Of a stretch of DNA of 64,000 nucleotides, positions 12,018 to 22,740 are shown piece by piece. Below the pieces are notes generated by a model that searched no databases, had not been told where the DNA came from, and saw nothing but the letters and a program-made list of their open reading frames with translations. Where the stretch lies: positions 2,294,910 to 2,358,909 of the forward strand of contig CAJHNH020000224.1 in NCBI GenBank assembly GCA_905116865.2, given 5' to 3'. Both the position numbers and the translations under genes were made by a program. Position 1 is the first letter of the stretch. Each line of letters opens with the position of its first letter. This stretch comes from Candidula unifasciata. Taxonomy: Eukaryota; Mollusca; Gastropoda; Stylommatophora; Geomitridae.

Positions 12018-12476
12018 AACATACTCTGAAAGCATGCTGAGAAAGGTGAAGACAGGGATGCTTCGAGCAGAGTGGCAAGCTTCACTGGAAAGGTCACAGG
12101 TAGTGAGTATACTTCGGATCTTTTCTCCAGGCAATGTCGGTGTAGTGGGTAATAAACAGGCAGACAGATTAGCTGGATCTGCACCACTGGGTGGTGAAAT
12201 GATACATGATAAGGCAGATGTGATGTGGTCAAGGCCCTTTAGGAACAAACAAGGAAATCAGTAGAGAAAGAAGATTATTATGGCCTGGAGAGAATGAGGC
12301 ACCTGGGTATAACCAGAGGGTCTGGTGGGCTTACTAAACTCAGAGGAAAGGTAAGACGGACATATAACCAGGTTGTGACCGGTACCATCAGTACTGGAAC
12401 TCTGAGCTGGCTGCTGAAGATAAGGACGGAGCACACATGGGAATGTCCCAAATGCTGCGATGTCAATTCTTGACTC
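12018..12476 (+). mobile_element. LINE-A 3' end (RNase H and Cys tail)
   Basis: The plus-strand translation gives 'MLRKVKTGMLRAEWQASLER', then GNKQADRLAGSAPLGG of the RNase H domain, then the C-terminal cysteine motif (CPKCCDV) at about 12447-12467. The frame breaks near 12225. It is 5'-truncated and directly followed by an RTE-B copy. Confidence 0.85.
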
Positions 12477-12477
12477 A

Positions 12478-13560
12478 ACACTGAGAAGCAACAACCTCTC
12501 ATCCTGAATTTTATTGATTTCAAGAAGGCGTTTGACAGCATACACAGAATTTCACTATGGGGAATTTCGGAATGCTATGGCATACCAGCTAAAATAATAT
12601 CCTGTTAAAAATATATATGATGGTTCAGAATATGCAGTGTGCACTGAACATGGTCTAAGTGACTGGTTTTTGGTGGAAACTGGGGGTGAAACCATGCTGC
12701 ATTCTATCTCCCTTGTTGTTTGGAGCAGCCATTGATTGGGTAATGACAAAATGTTGCACACGCAATAGTGGCATTGACTGGGTAGAGAATAGACAACTGG
12801 AAGATCTGGATTTCACAGATGATATTGTTCTGTTCAGTAAACATAACAAAAACATGCAAGGAAAACACAATTTGTCAATGTAAGTGTCAACAATTGGACT
12901 ACAAATAAGTTATGAGACAACTAACATATTAAAGATACCAAGAGATCATGTAGATGTTGTGCTACAAAATGAACCAATAAATATAACGGACCATTTCATC
13001 TATTTGGGTAATAAGTTTAACTTTCAAGAAGATGCAGTGAAGTAAATTATGATACACATTGGTAAAGCAACAACAGTCTTTAAAAGCCTTAACAAAATAT
13101 GGATCTCAAAGTTGTACACCCTTATTACCAAACTACCAATCTTCAATTCTGATGATATTTCAATTCTAACATATGCCAGTGAAAGTTAGAGAACCACCAA
13201 AGATCTAGGATGAAAGTTGAATGCATTTGAAAATAAATGAGCAACACTATGAACAAAAAATGGGATGAATACAAAAAAGAGTTGGAAGATAAGAAAAATG
13301 TCTGGCCAAATACTTGTATCGACTGCAAAAAGACAAAAAAAAAAGGTGATGTACGATGAGACAAAATGAGCAAAGAATTACAAGAAAAGGCACTGATATG
13401 GGAAACAAATAGTCTGCGAAAATGAGGACTTCCAAGGGAAACAAAGAAGAATGCTGTTACAAGAGGCAAACAGTGCTGGGCTGAACTCCATGTCAAAAAC
13501 CGAGAAAGCTGCATACAATAGAGCGGAGTAAAGGAATTAAAGCAAGCCCTATGTGTAGTT
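12478..13560 (+). mobile_element. RTE-B LINE fragment (reverse transcriptase)
   Basis: Reverse-transcriptase blocks appear in order with frame breaks: 'LNFIDFKKAFDSIHR' at about 12506-12550, 'GIPAKII', 'LLFGAAIDWVMTK', and 'LEDLDFTDDIVLFSK', where the usual YADD/FADD is TDD. A 'YLGNKFNFQED'-like segment follows at about 12995-13035. It is inactive and probably ends near 13560. Confidence 0.8.
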
Positions 13561-13564
13561 TATT

Positions 13565-13835
13565 GAAAAAAAATTAATAAAATAAAAGTAAAGGAGTCTT
13601 CCACACCTTGCGGTGTATTGGGCATATGGGAATATACCTATATTTTATAGACCAATCGGCACTTGATGGTTGATGTGGTCAACATCACACAAGCCGCCTT
13701 TACTTCACAGGACTGGTCCTGATACCCATTTAAGGCTGGGTCGACCTGGGAGCCAAGATCATTTGTGAAAATATGTCCCTGCTCCACCAGGACCCGAACC
13801 CACTACCTTCTGATCCACAGGCAAACGCCAGAATA
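13565..13835 (-). mobile_element. tRNA-type SINE, nearly complete
   Basis: On the minus strand a tRNA-like head at about 13775-13835 (B-box complement in 'ggacccgaacccacta') is followed by the SINE body and a tail near 13570. It has the same layout as 24932-25195 in opposite orientation. Confidence 0.8.
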
Positions 13836-13944
13836 TAATAACATGATACATTTTAAAAGATCATTTCAGTTAGATAAATGTCTGAAATAAATATGAATCT
13901 TCATGTCAAGTGTATGTGTGTGGACATTCTTCATAATTCTGGAA

Positions 13945-14060
13945 TATTGGTTTGATTCCTGCCGTGGTTAATTTTCATTCGGAAGCAGACGGATTTGCAC
14001 TGATTTTGACAGAAGTATGGAGTACTGACCATTCAGATGTAATGGCAAACTATTGACCTT
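13945..14060 (+). repeat. Unclassified interspersed repeat (paired with 8880)
   Basis: This shares ordered segments with 8880-8985, ending in 'taatggcaaactattgacc'. It is likely a diverged SINE and is followed by a CT-rich run. Confidence 0.5.
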
Positions 14061-14357
14061 CTCTCCCTCTTTTCTCTCTCCTCTTCTCTCGTACTTATAT
14101 TATGGGAGATACACATCAACCCTCGTGGGTGAAATGAATATAATCTAGTATTCTTATAGCTTGCACTTGAGTGTATCTTTAGTTAACTTCTTTTCTTTGG
14201 GATTCTATTGGGGGGGGGGGGGGGGGGGGGTGGTGTCATTCTGTCTACCTTTTAGCATTTGTTACAAATGGGAAATGGGGTGTTGAACTTTTATGTTATA
14301 TACGTTTGTTCTGTCTATGTGGTTGTTCATCCCTAATTGGTTTTCCCATCCTATACT

Positions 14358-14480
14358 CCAATTAGTGCAACAAAGCCTAGCACATGCTACTACTACGTCC
14401 AGTTTGAGAATATCAACGGAGGCAGACACTGCAGCCTTCTGTTGGCTGAAAAGCAGATGCACACATATGTCATGATTGTG
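14358..14480 (+). mobile_element. LINE-A fragment (start of RNase H domain)
   Basis: The translation 'LVQQSLAHATTTSSLR' followed by 'STEADTAAFCWLKSRCTHMS' matches the first part of the LINE-A RNase H domain, including the conserved Glu-containing segment. It is a short fragment. Confidence 0.7.
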
Positions 14481-14579
14481 ATCAGCTTAGTAAAAGCAAC
14501 ATACAGAGGCATGTAATGCCGAGTTCTTCATGGTGAAAAGCTGACAGATACATTTTAAATAAAAACAGGTGTTAGTTAG

Positions 14580-14750
14580 TTAGGTTGGTAGGTAGTTAGT
14601 TGGGTTATCATCATTGCACTCCGGATATGTCCATAGGTGCCCAGATCCTCCCCTCAGTATGAACCCCAATTTTCGATGGCTAATAGTACCAGTTCTTTGT
14701 TGATTAACAAGTATTCTGGTGTGGTGTGTCTGGTGTGCGTCTCGTTTTTT
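14580..14750 (-). mobile_element. LINE-C 3' end
   Basis: The minus strand encodes 'LRGGSGHLWTYPECNDDN', a cysteine-containing C-terminal motif, and terminates in a run of gtta/aact units at 14572-14600. A closely similar copy is at 51806-52063. Confidence 0.75.
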
Positions 14751-14754
14751 GCTA

Positions 14755-15640
14755 TGCCGACAGTGATGTGTTTTGTCACCTTTCCTATTTTTACTGGCAA
14801 TAGATTGGATTATGAAGACATTAACTGCTAACACCAAGAATGGAAGTCAATGGACCTCTACAAAACAGCTTGATGATCTGGGCCTCGCTGATGATATTTC
14901 TTTTCTGTCCCATTCACAGAATCCGGTGCAAGATAAATTAAATTTACTTGATGCGAGATCACAACAGCTAGGTCTGAAAATCAAAAAGGGAAAGACACGG
15001 ATAAAAATAAATCAGGTGAAAATTAATGTGGTTTCTCATAATTGTATCCTAGATGTGGAGTCGTACATGGATTTGCAAGTAATGTAGATACAAATGGGGG
15101 AATTGATATAGTTATTAAAATACGAATACAAAAGGTGAGAGGAGATTTTATAGCACTGGGGAATTTGTGCAGGTCGAAAGAATTTAAAACTATTACTAAA
15201 CTAAAAATCTTTGACTCTAATGTCGTCAGTACTGTTGTATGGAGCGGAAACATAGAGAACAACTAAGGCAATTAAAAATAAAGTACAAAAATTCTGCGAA
15301 GAATAGAGGAAATTAAATGGTATGATAGAATCACTAATGTGAAGCTTTGAGACAAAACTAAACAAGTTCCAGTGGACCAAGAGGTGAAGAAAAAACGCTG
15401 GCGTTGGATAGTTGAGAAAACATGAAAGCAATATAACTAGAATGTCTTTGCACTGGGTCCCAGGGGCATAAAAATAAAGGAAGACCAAAATACACATGGA
15501 GAATGTAGCTAGAGAGCGAAATTAAAAAGATGGGGAGGATATCTAAAGAGATGCATGTGATAGAGAAGGATAGAACGACTCGACCTGAATTGGTTGAGGG
15601 CCTTTGCTCCACTGGGGGTTAGGAGGGCAACAGAAGAAAA
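14755..15640 (+). mobile_element. RTE-B LINE fragment (RT to C-terminus)
   Basis: Plus-strand blocks: 'CVLSPFLFLLAIDWIMKTL', 'QLDDLGLADDISFLSHSQN' at about 14863-14920 (ADD catalytic motif), 'WYDRITNVKL', 'GRPKYTWRM', and the end 'ELVEGLCSTGG' at about 15590-15620. Several frameshifts break it. The tail is GAA-rich. Confidence 0.85.
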
Positions 15641-15764
15641 ATGGTACTATCAAATTGAAACTGCGCTGGCGGTAGAGTAAGAGGACGGAACACTTATTTG
15701 TTCATTTTTTGCCTATGTTTTACCCCCGTTTCTCACTCGATATTTGTTGTTGACTTATCGTCAT

Positions 15765-15990
15765 CGTCTATCAGTAGAGACAGAAGATTATTATGACCTG
15801 GAGAGAATGAGGTACCTGGGTGTAACCAGAGGGTCTGGCCGGCTTACTACACTCAGAGGAAAGGCAAGACGGACATTTAACCAGATTGTGACCGGTACCA
15901 TCAGTATTGGAACTCTGCGCTGGCTGCTGAAGATGAGGACGGGACATGCATGGGAATGTCCCGAGTGCTGTGATGTCAATCCTTGACTCA
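15765..15990 (+). mobile_element. LINE-A 3' end
   Basis: The translation, from the reading frame 15744-15986, runs 'YDLERMRYLGVTRGSGRLTT' and then 'LRWLLKMRTGHAWECPECCD', the LINE-A C-terminus. The frame is intact to its stop, so this is a young but strongly 5'-truncated copy. Confidence 0.85.
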
Positions 15991-16324
15991 ACTCAACTAA
16001 ACCAGTGTTCTTCATCTGGTGTGGAACATACTCTCTAAACCAGTGTTCATGCTTGTTCAAAATCAGCGATTGTCAACAAGTATCTGTGTGTTGACACTGC
16101 CACGACATATTCCACTTCTTCTCATAGCATGATCAAAGAATGATGACGGTCTTAGGCGTCGAGGCAGACACAAGTTTCTGATCACTGGCACGGGAAGTTG
16201 AAACAAACCACACATATGTTTTTTTTTAAATATCCAGAAACAATGAGTTCTTAAACCCTTTGGCTCTATACTATGGATATCGCAACCCTTCGGCCTATTC
16301 CATGATAAATACCGTAAATCTGGG

Positions 16325-16428
16325 AGAAATGTGGCTTTTCTGCCTACCCCCGGGCGTGAACCCGGACCACAAGGAGTTCGTCACCCGGTCGTCGCGAAGT
16401 CAGGTTTGCCAACTACGCTAGCGAGTCT

Positions 16429-16435
<7 letters not shown>
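16325..16435 (-). mobile_element. tRNA-derived SINE head
   Basis: On the minus strand an A-box-like 'tagcgtagttggcaaacc' and a B-box-like 'ggtccgggttcacgcccg' are spaced as in a pol III promoter. The cloverleaf arms are imperfect and no intact tRNA fold is evident, so I call a SINE head rather than a tRNA gene. Confidence 0.65.
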
Positions 16436-16479
<44 letters not shown>

Positions 16480-16570
16480 ATAAAATTGCGCACTTAAATA
16501 AGACACCCCAGATAAATAGGTATATATATGTGTGTATAATTGCGCACTTAATAAGGCACCCCCGAAAATT
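16432..16570. repeat. TA/TG microsatellite with a local duplication
   Basis: A (TA)n run (about 16434-16460) passes into (TG)n (16461-16479). A segment containing 'ttgcgcactta' and 'aggcacccc'/'agacacccc' then occurs twice, at about 16484 and 16540. Confidence 0.85.
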
Positions 16571-16574
16571 TTGA

Positions 16575-16900
16575 AACCACCATATTTTCTTTGTGTCAGG
16601 TCCCTTGTGCAGGCTCTTACACTTGTGACCCCTCGACCTTAGTCATATTCTACTGTTATCGAGTTTCTGCTCGATCTGCGCGTTTGTACATAATCTGTGT
16701 ATCAACATTGAATAAACTGCCACCTTGATAGGCCTGTCGCAATCCACACGAGTGAAGTGGAACTGCACTCTGAAAAATAACAAGCGGTGACGCAGTGTCA
16801 CTTTTCGTAGGTACCAATCAAAGAAACCAGTTCAACCGCAAGGTTACATTGGGTCTGGTGCGGTTACAAAGTGACCTGAAGTCCAGACAGAGTGGGGCAT
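16575..16900 (+). other. Possible solo LTR-like segment
   Basis: A GC-richer stretch contains an AATAAA at about 16710 followed by 'tgccaccttgataggcctg', and ends near 'cattgggtctggtgcggtta', which could be the junction of an LTR with a primer-binding-like region. No matching second LTR and no coding domains were found, so this is only a possibility. Confidence 0.25.
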
Positions 16901-16939
16901 AGTTTCTTACTTATGCTGACCGAATATATAATTATCCGC

Positions 16940-17185
16940 CTGTGGGTTCTGGAGCCCTGTTATAGGGAAAAACAGGAATAGACCCACTGCCTACCCAAAA
17001 GCATGTCGTAAAAGTCGACTAATTGGGAGCTTCCTTCAAAGTCGGAGAGCATTTACCTGAGAGGCAAGGAACCAACAGTCTGCACACACATTAGTCAGAT
17101 CTGGAACAGGACTGCAGTCCAAAAGTGGACGAACAACCAGAACTTTCCGCCAGAGTTTACAGCTGGTGAACGCGAATAATAATAA
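16940..17185 (+). mobile_element. SINE-B retroposon
   Basis: The consensus start 'tgtgggttctggagccc' and the internal 'gaaccaacagtctgcacaca' lead to an end of 'agctggtgaacg' plus AAT units. At least nine further copies lie in the window (19497, 28035, 29740, 34076, 36270, 39805, 49845, 55650, 58743). Confidence 0.85.
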
Positions 17186-17730
17186 CATATAATTACACAC
17201 CTAAATAGGGCTATATATATATATATATCTATATATATCCTATAAGTGTCCGTAATCCCCTTGTGGGATGCAATTTTTCGTCATTTCGAAGCCCCGTCCT
17301 AGCTCTAGCCAGGGACCGCAATATAGCCCGGCATTAATATGGCCTAATGGCTAAACGCGGTTTCCGGGACCTCTCCACGGGTGATCCTCATCCACATGGT
17401 GGCACTTTGTGTCATCTGGTGTTTATTGCTTTCGTGATGTCCTAGTGGGGTAAAATGCACTGCACCTCCCCAGTCTGTCTAGAGATAATTCGTCAGCACG
17501 AATTCTTTCAGCGCCAGGCAGATTTTATTTAGCCTGTCCTTTCATAGGAAGTGTATACATAAAGTACTATTTATTTCAGTCAGAATAGGTTTAAATGATA
17601 ACACTATCATTCTCATACAGAAGAGGTTAAAGAGGGTGCTGCTATTCAACTGGAAGCCCACACAATTCTAGCAAGTGGCCTAAGGATCAATGTAAAACCA
17701 TGAGTTATCAGTTTAAAAAAACAACATAAC
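17186..17730. other. Intergenic, nothing recognised
   Basis: A TA microsatellite lies at about 17210-17237, then moderately GC-rich sequence with no repeat match or domain. It is one of the few GC-rich unassigned pieces upstream of FAM91A1, so a promoter cannot be excluded, but no first exon is visible in it. Confidence 0.35.
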
Positions 17731-17734
17731 AGCA

Positions 17735-18290
17735 CTCTGTACATTCCCATAAGCACTCTGTCCCCATCTTTAGCAGCTAGTGCAGAGTTCCAGTTCCGAT
17801 GGTACCAGTAACATCCTGCTTGCGATGTACCTTCCCTGACAACGTATCTGCTTCGCACAATTTGGCTTTATATGATTACTGCAACTTAGCTACTTGCACT
17901 GCTCTAACGTCAAAGATTGATAACACAAATGGCTCTCAGTTTGTTTATACACTTCTGTCAGTTTATTCGATCACATTCTCCCACATTGTTCCAACAATTA
18001 TTTAAACATCCACTAATCATCCTCAAGACTTTGAAACTACATCTTCTATTAACACAACTGTCTTCTATGACTTCTGGTAACCAACTGACCACGTGTCTAG
18101 CTCGGGCCTGCCCACGTCTACTCAACTGGCCCCAAGACACGTGCGGTTGTTTGTCGCACGGATTTTCCGCTTGGCTCTCTGTTAGCGTGGAGACCATGCA
18201 AAGCATGTATGTCCATCTTGCCCCACCCCTGAGTGTTGAGCGTTGGCCAGATCCCCTGGTCATTCCTCGCTGCACCACTCTCTCCAGATG
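17735..18290 (-). mobile_element. LINE-A 3' end split by an insertion
   Basis: The LINE-A tail complement is present at 17735-17822 and resumes at about 18203-18290. About 380 bp of unrelated sequence lies between, at a point where other copies read continuously. The inserted piece was not identified. Confidence 0.65.
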
Positions 18291-18375
18291 CCCCTACTCC
18301 GGCACCATTTTTCCTTTGGTGAAGGATACCCCCTACTCTGGCACCATTTTTCCTTTGGGAAGGATACCCCCTACC
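18291..18375. repeat. About 40-bp direct duplication
   Basis: The segment 'ggcaccatttttcctttggg/t' followed by 'gaaggataccccctac' occurs twice in tandem, at about 18301 and 18341, with small differences. Confidence 0.85.
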
Positions 18376-18625
18376 CTGATTAGAATAGTTGACATGGACA
18401 GTCTGTGTTTTGTCAGAATGAGAAGAAATGGGCTCAAGAACTGGCAAGACTGATGGAAATAGAGAAAGGAGAAGGCAGAGAGATGAATACCTGGATGGTT
18501 TGACCGCATGGATGGTGGTGAGACAAAGAACACTGACCTAATCTGTGATTCTGGTGACTAAGATGGCAAAACATGACAGCCTATGCTTAACAGCATGGCA
18601 CTTGATGATGACTACTAAGTTAGGC
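18365..18625 (+). mobile_element. RTE-E LINE 3' end
   Basis: This shares with 23990-24240 a long ordered match including 'aatacctggatggtttgacc' and 'gacaaagaacactgacctaa', and reads as a LINE C-terminal tail. It is truncated and frame-broken. Confidence 0.65.
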
Positions 18626-18784
18626 CTTGTTTGCCTATATTTCCTCTAGGGGTGGTATGTCATTGTCAGCAGACTGGGTCCTAGTGCACAAGACTGGGTC
18701 CTAGGCTGCTCAGAGCCAATGCCAGGAAAGAAAACCAGTCTTATCTAGATATAAGAGAATCATACATCCTTCACGCTTCTCAAT

Positions 18785-18920
18785 ATCATCATCATCATCC
18801 AGTGCCGTGCCGACTGGTGTGGGTGACCATGCCTCTCCACAACTTGCGGCTAACAGCATGTATCAGTTTATGCGCTAACACCCTGCCAGATATCCATATA
18901 TGAAAGAAGAACCCTATCCT
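18785..18920 (-). mobile_element. RTE-A LINE 3' tail
   Basis: A cat-trinucleotide tail (18786-18800) is followed by the complement of the RTE-A C-terminus, 'AVSCKLWRGMVTHTS' when read on the minus strand. It matches 10795-10930. Confidence 0.7.
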
Positions 18921-19207
18921 TATATACTTCTCAATACATATTATTTTAATATAACTCTTTTGATAACGGACAGTTACTGCAACAGTTCATTACATTCTGA
19001 ACATTTCTTTCTACTTTAAATAAGACATGACTGGGATCTGAACAGGTTGAAATAATAACTTTATTTAACAAAATGAGTTATAGTAACCATCGAGATAGAA
19101 GAGGTTAAGGTACCAGGTAGATGAGGAATAGGGATTTGTGACAGTTATATTGGGTAAAGGGTAACTAGTAAATGCGTGGTGAGTTGTTTGGAACTATAAG
19201 AGTTCAG

Positions 19208-19440
19208 GGAACTGTGGTAGCATAGTGGCTAGACAGTCAGACCTGCAAGCCTGAAGATCTTGAGTTTAAATCTTTATTATGGTGGATTTTGTCTTCAGAA
19301 TTGATCTCGGCTTCCAGGTGATCACAGCCTAAAATGGATGCTAGGTAATGTCTTGGAAAGTAAAGGCAGTCAGCATGATGTTGACTAGACTACCTGCCAA
19401 ATGTCGCTTAATTTGAAAAAAATAAGAGTCTAGCGTTTTG
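19208..19440 (+). mobile_element. tRNA-type SINE
   Basis: A head with 'tgtggtagcatagtggctag' (A-box-like) and a B-box region near 19255-19270 precedes the SINE body 'cctaaaatggatgctaggta' and a degraded tail with 'aaaaagggcccc'. It is diverged but complete in layout. Confidence 0.75.
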
Positions 19441-19496
19441 CTGATGGGTCACCGACGTAAAAAGGGCCCCTGACTTCTTTTCAAGATAAGAATATT

Positions 19497-19795
19497 TCTT
19501 TTTCTTCTTTGTTTACTGGCTGTAAATTCTAGTGAAAAGTCCTGGCTGTTCGTCCGTTTGGACTCTGGCTTTGTGCCAGAGCCTGAGTTTTGCATGTACA
19601 TCAGTTTTACTGGCTTATTTGTGTGCAGTTGGTTGTTATTTGCCACTCGGGCAAATGCACTCCGACTTCGAAGGAAGTCCCCAGTTAGTCAATTCCTACG
19701 ACATGCTTGTTGGAGAGGCAGTGGATCTGTTCTTGTTTTCCTCACAATGGGGCTCAAAAACCCACATTGGGAGATAAGAATAATGATTCACTTTT
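19497..19795 (-). mobile_element. SINE-B retroposon
   Basis: This is a minus-strand copy. Its TTC-rich tail complement begins at about 19497 and the 5' end 'cccacattgggag' lies about 15 bp before the first FAM91A1 exon seen. Its end is therefore very close to that exon's acceptor. Confidence 0.85.
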
Positions 19796-19809
19796 GTTTC
19801 TTCCTTCAG

Positions 19810-19894
19810 AGCTATGGTAATTCACAAAGGGAGTATGAAAAGGCTGTTGTGGCATTCAGTGTGAAGAATCAGTTACGTTACAAAGGAAACTTAA
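19810..19894 (+). CDS. FAM91A1: FAM91A1 exon (window exon 1)
   Basis: Acceptor ccttcag ends at 19809 and donor gtaagt is at 19895. It encodes SYGNSQREYEKAVVAFSVK followed by NQLRYKGNL, matching the region just after the initiator exon of FAM91A1, and leaves one base of a split codon. The missing upstream exon should encode about 28 residues. Confidence 0.96.
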
Positions 19895-19907
19895 GTAAGT
19901 TTTGTGT

Positions 19908-19982
19908 TTATAAGTTGTTATAGTTTATGTGGTTATAAGTTGTTATAGTTTATGTGGTTATAAGTTGTTATAGTTTATGTTA
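19908..19982. repeat. 25-bp tandem repeat, three copies, just after a donor
   Basis: The unit 'ttataagttgttatagttta' plus tgtgg starts at 19908, 19933 and 19958, an exact 25-bp period. It begins 13 bp inside the intron after the donor at 19895. Confidence 0.95.
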
Positions 19983-20039
19983 TGTTATCACATTCGACAT
20001 CACTGCACATTGGGCATTCACATGGATGCTCAGTCCTCC

Positions 20040-20610
20040 GATGCAGCAGCCACTCCAAGGTACTTCTAATTATTCACATGAGAAGTTTGTTGTAATGTCT
20101 CCTAACTCGGCCTCTAAGGCGGCATATACGTGCTTCACCATGCTTTACTCCTATGTCCCACAATTGTGTTAGTGTCAGAGATTCCTCTTTATCTACTAGG
20201 CCAGTGCATACAGCGTTGATGATATCTGTTCTGTCCATGCTTCTTCCAACATGAGTTGGTGCATTGCTTGCCAGTTGTTGGGACCGGTTCATTACCCTTT
20301 ACACCCTCATGACCAGGTGTGTAGATCCAGGTGAGGGAGGTTAAAATTGATTTTCGGATGTTTTGTACCCATTCAGAGCGCATACCGCCTGTTGTTATCT
20401 TCTGAAACATGTTCATGAAGTCTGATACAATTATTGCCTGTGTGGCTGTTTGCTCTATCTGATGCCCATGCTAGTGCTCTAGAAGCAGCAGCTATCTCCA
20501 TTGTCATGCTTGATGTGGTTCCTGGTAAGCGCTGCTGTCTTCTTGAATTGTTGTCCCCATTCTTTGCTCTGTGTATGCCCATGCTGACCTTGAGCTTCCA
20601 AATAAATTTG
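20040..20610 (-). mobile_element. LINE-C type fragment with RNase H
   Basis: The minus strand reads through an RNase H domain: 'TMEIAAASRALAWASDRAN', then 'TWIYTPGHEGVKGNEPV' with the GNE motif, then 'DIINAVCTGL'. It has at least two frame breaks. It lies in the first FAM91A1 intron seen. Confidence 0.75.
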
Positions 20611-20830
20611 AACTAATCAACCAACTGTCCATGATTCACTTCTATATATCAAGATAGGATGTATATAGATTTTAAGAATTCTCTTTCTAGTCTCAGTTGA
20701 CAAATATAGATTACATAGAATAGTATAGTACTGGTGAAACTGTTGCCCTCTAAACCCTTAGCTTTGTATAACTCATTTTATATCAGTGACGTGAGTCAAG
20801 GCACATATGAAAAACTGTAATTGTCCACAG

Positions 20831-21040
20831 TTCGTACAATACGCAAAGATGAGCAGCGTTACTATGAGGATGTTTTACAGTACAGCAGAGAGCACTTGAT
20901 GTTGTACCCTTACCATCTGTCTGACATCATGGTCAAAGGGTTGCGGGTCACTCCATTTGCCTACTACAGCAACATGATGCAAGACATTATGAACCAGGAG
21001 AAGAGCTATGATTCCCTGCCCAACTTTACCGCTGCGGATT
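20831..21040 (+). CDS. FAM91A1: FAM91A1 exon (window exon 2)
   Basis: A 210-bp exon between acceptor ttgtccacag (ending 20830) and donor gtgagt (21041). It encodes (I)RTIRKDEQRYYEDVLQY..., 'HLMLYPYHLSDIMVKGLR' and 'KSYDSLPNFTAAD', the most conserved N-terminal stretch of the family. It ends with one base of a Cys codon completed by the next exon. Confidence 0.98.
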
Positions 21041-21401
21041 GTGAGTATTGTCTATGTCAACATTTTGTAGTGTCTCTTTTGAAAATATTTCCAGATACAA
21101 AATATTATTTGAGAATGGAAAATGTGTATACGTTATTCCAACTATGACGTCCCTTGTCTGTTATTTGGGAGCTTAATATGTGCACTTGTGTGCAACATTT
21201 CAAACTTGATTAAAAATATGGTCTTTACCGCCTATATTTTCGAAGAAAACCTAAACACGAAATTACAACATGCGTGATGAGATTATGAGAAATGCAGCAG
21301 GAAGAACAAGAAGAGATAGAGTAACCAACGAAAAACAAAGAAAAATATTAGGCACAGTACTAGTAAAGGATTGCATTCAGTTTGGTAAGAGTTGAGTTGA
21401 G

Positions 21402-21990
21402 TCAAGAAATGACATCACAGCACTCGGGGCATTCCCATGCATGCTCCGTCCTCATCTTCAGCAGCCAGCGCAGAGTTCTAGTATTGATGGTACTGGTCAC
21501 AATCTGGTTAAATGTCCATCTTGCCTTTACTCTGAGTGTAGTCAGCCGGCCAGACCCTCTGGTTACACCCAGGTGTTTCATTCTCTCCAGGCCATAATCA
21601 TCTTCTTTCTCTACTGATTCCGTTGCTTGTTCCCAAAGGGCCTTGAGCACATCTGCCTTGTCATGTATCAATTCACCACCCAGTGGTGCAGATCCAGCCA
21701 ATCTGTCTGCCTGTTCGTTACCCACCACGCTGGCATAGCCTGGAGAAAAGATCAAAAGTATGCTCACTACCCGGGACCTTTCCAGTGAAGCTTGCCACTC
21801 TGCTCGAAGCATCCCTGTCTTCACCTTTTTCAGCATGCTTTCAGAGTCTGTTACAATTACGACATGTGTATGCATCTTGTTATCTAGCCACAGGAGAGCT
21901 GCAGTTACCACCTCCACCTCCATTCTCATGCTAGATGTTGTGGTGTCATAGGCTAGGCTGTCTTGCACTAAAGATTTTCCATTGGCTTTA
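21402..21990 (-). mobile_element. LINE-A 3' end with intact RNase H frame
   Basis: A minus-strand frame of 188 codons (21402-21968) holds 'MRMEVEVVTAALLWLDNK', 'VIVTDSESMLKKVKTG', 'GNEQADRLAGSAPLGGELIH' and 'KMRTEHAWECPECCDV'. These are the Glu, Asp and GNExAD motifs of RNase H and the Cys tail. It is the best preserved tail of the family in the window but lacks the endonuclease and RT parts. Confidence 0.9.
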
Positions 21991-22039
21991 GCTACGAACC
22001 CCCAGGCACTTCTCTTCCCTCTCAGAATGGAACATAATC

Positions 22040-22260
22040 AGCCAGCAGCTAGAGGTTACCACTTGGGAATAGCAGGCTACGAGTCAAGAGGCTGAACAAG
22101 AAAGAAATGGGTGGAGGGAGTAAAAGAGACACTACAGAAACACAGTATGTCATTAACACAAGCTGTGCGACTAGCAGAAGATAGGAAACTACATCTTTAC
22201 AGCATAAGTAGTAGGACAAAATAAGAAGGTTTATCACTTTTTGGGGCAGTGTAGGGATGG
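22040..22260 (+). mobile_element. RTE-D LINE 3' end
   Basis: The plus-strand translation 'KKWVEGVKETLQKHSMSLTQ' followed by AVRLAEDRKLH is a LINE C-terminal tail, also present at 7550-7860 on the minus strand. It is 5'-truncated. Confidence 0.7.
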
Positions 22261-22489
22261 AAAAAAAGAGGGGGGAGGGGAGGGGAGTCACGAGCCTGAT
22301 AATTTAGGGCCACTGGATAGTGCAGATGCCATGGACTTCGCAGGTTAGAATTATTAATTTTTTCATCTGATATGAACTATTTCCAACACAGTGAATTTGA
22401 ACCTGGGTCTCTTAAATGTGATTCTAGCATCTTGACCAGCTGTTGCTTTCTAATACATTAATGATTTTATTTTGTACTTTATTTGTTCT

Positions 22490-22740
22490 TGGCCCCGTGA
22501 TATCACAGAGGCTGAAGGTCATGGTTTTCATCCTCATCAAATCAGATTTTTTTCTTTAAAATTGACCTTGACTCACTGGTTGACCCAGTCTAAAATGGGT
22601 ACCAAGTAATGAGATAAGGCAGTCAGCTGATGTTGACCACACCAACCCACTGATTGTTGATTGATCTGTAAAAATAGGGTCAAGCATCATGTACCCAATG
22701 CGCCACTGGTGTAGAATGGATTCTTTATATTTTGTGCCTG
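22490..22740 (+). mobile_element. tRNA-type SINE, diverged
   Basis: The SINE body 'gacccagtctaaaatgggta' and 'gttgaccacaccaacccac' are present with the 3' part 'gtacccaatgcgcc'. The head at about 22490-22530 is degraded. Confidence 0.7.

Noticed and set aside
16325..16435. Possible functional tRNA gene on the minus strand
   Set aside because: Box A and box B are present, but the acceptor and anticodon arms do not pair convincingly and SINE copies with similar heads exist nearby.
16575..16900. Solo LTR of a Gypsy-type element
   Set aside because: There is one AATAAA and a possible LTR end, but no second LTR, target duplication or coding region. Kept only as a low-confidence feature.
17917..18453. 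178-codon plus-strand open frame
   Set aside because: It crosses LINE-A antisense sequence, an unassigned insertion and a tandem duplication. There is no consistent composition or motif.
19558..19923. Open frame of 121 codons spanning SINE-B and the first FAM91A1 exon seen
   Set aside because: It runs through a SINE-B copy and a splice acceptor and continues in a frame different from the FAM91A1 frame of the exon. It is a chance reading.
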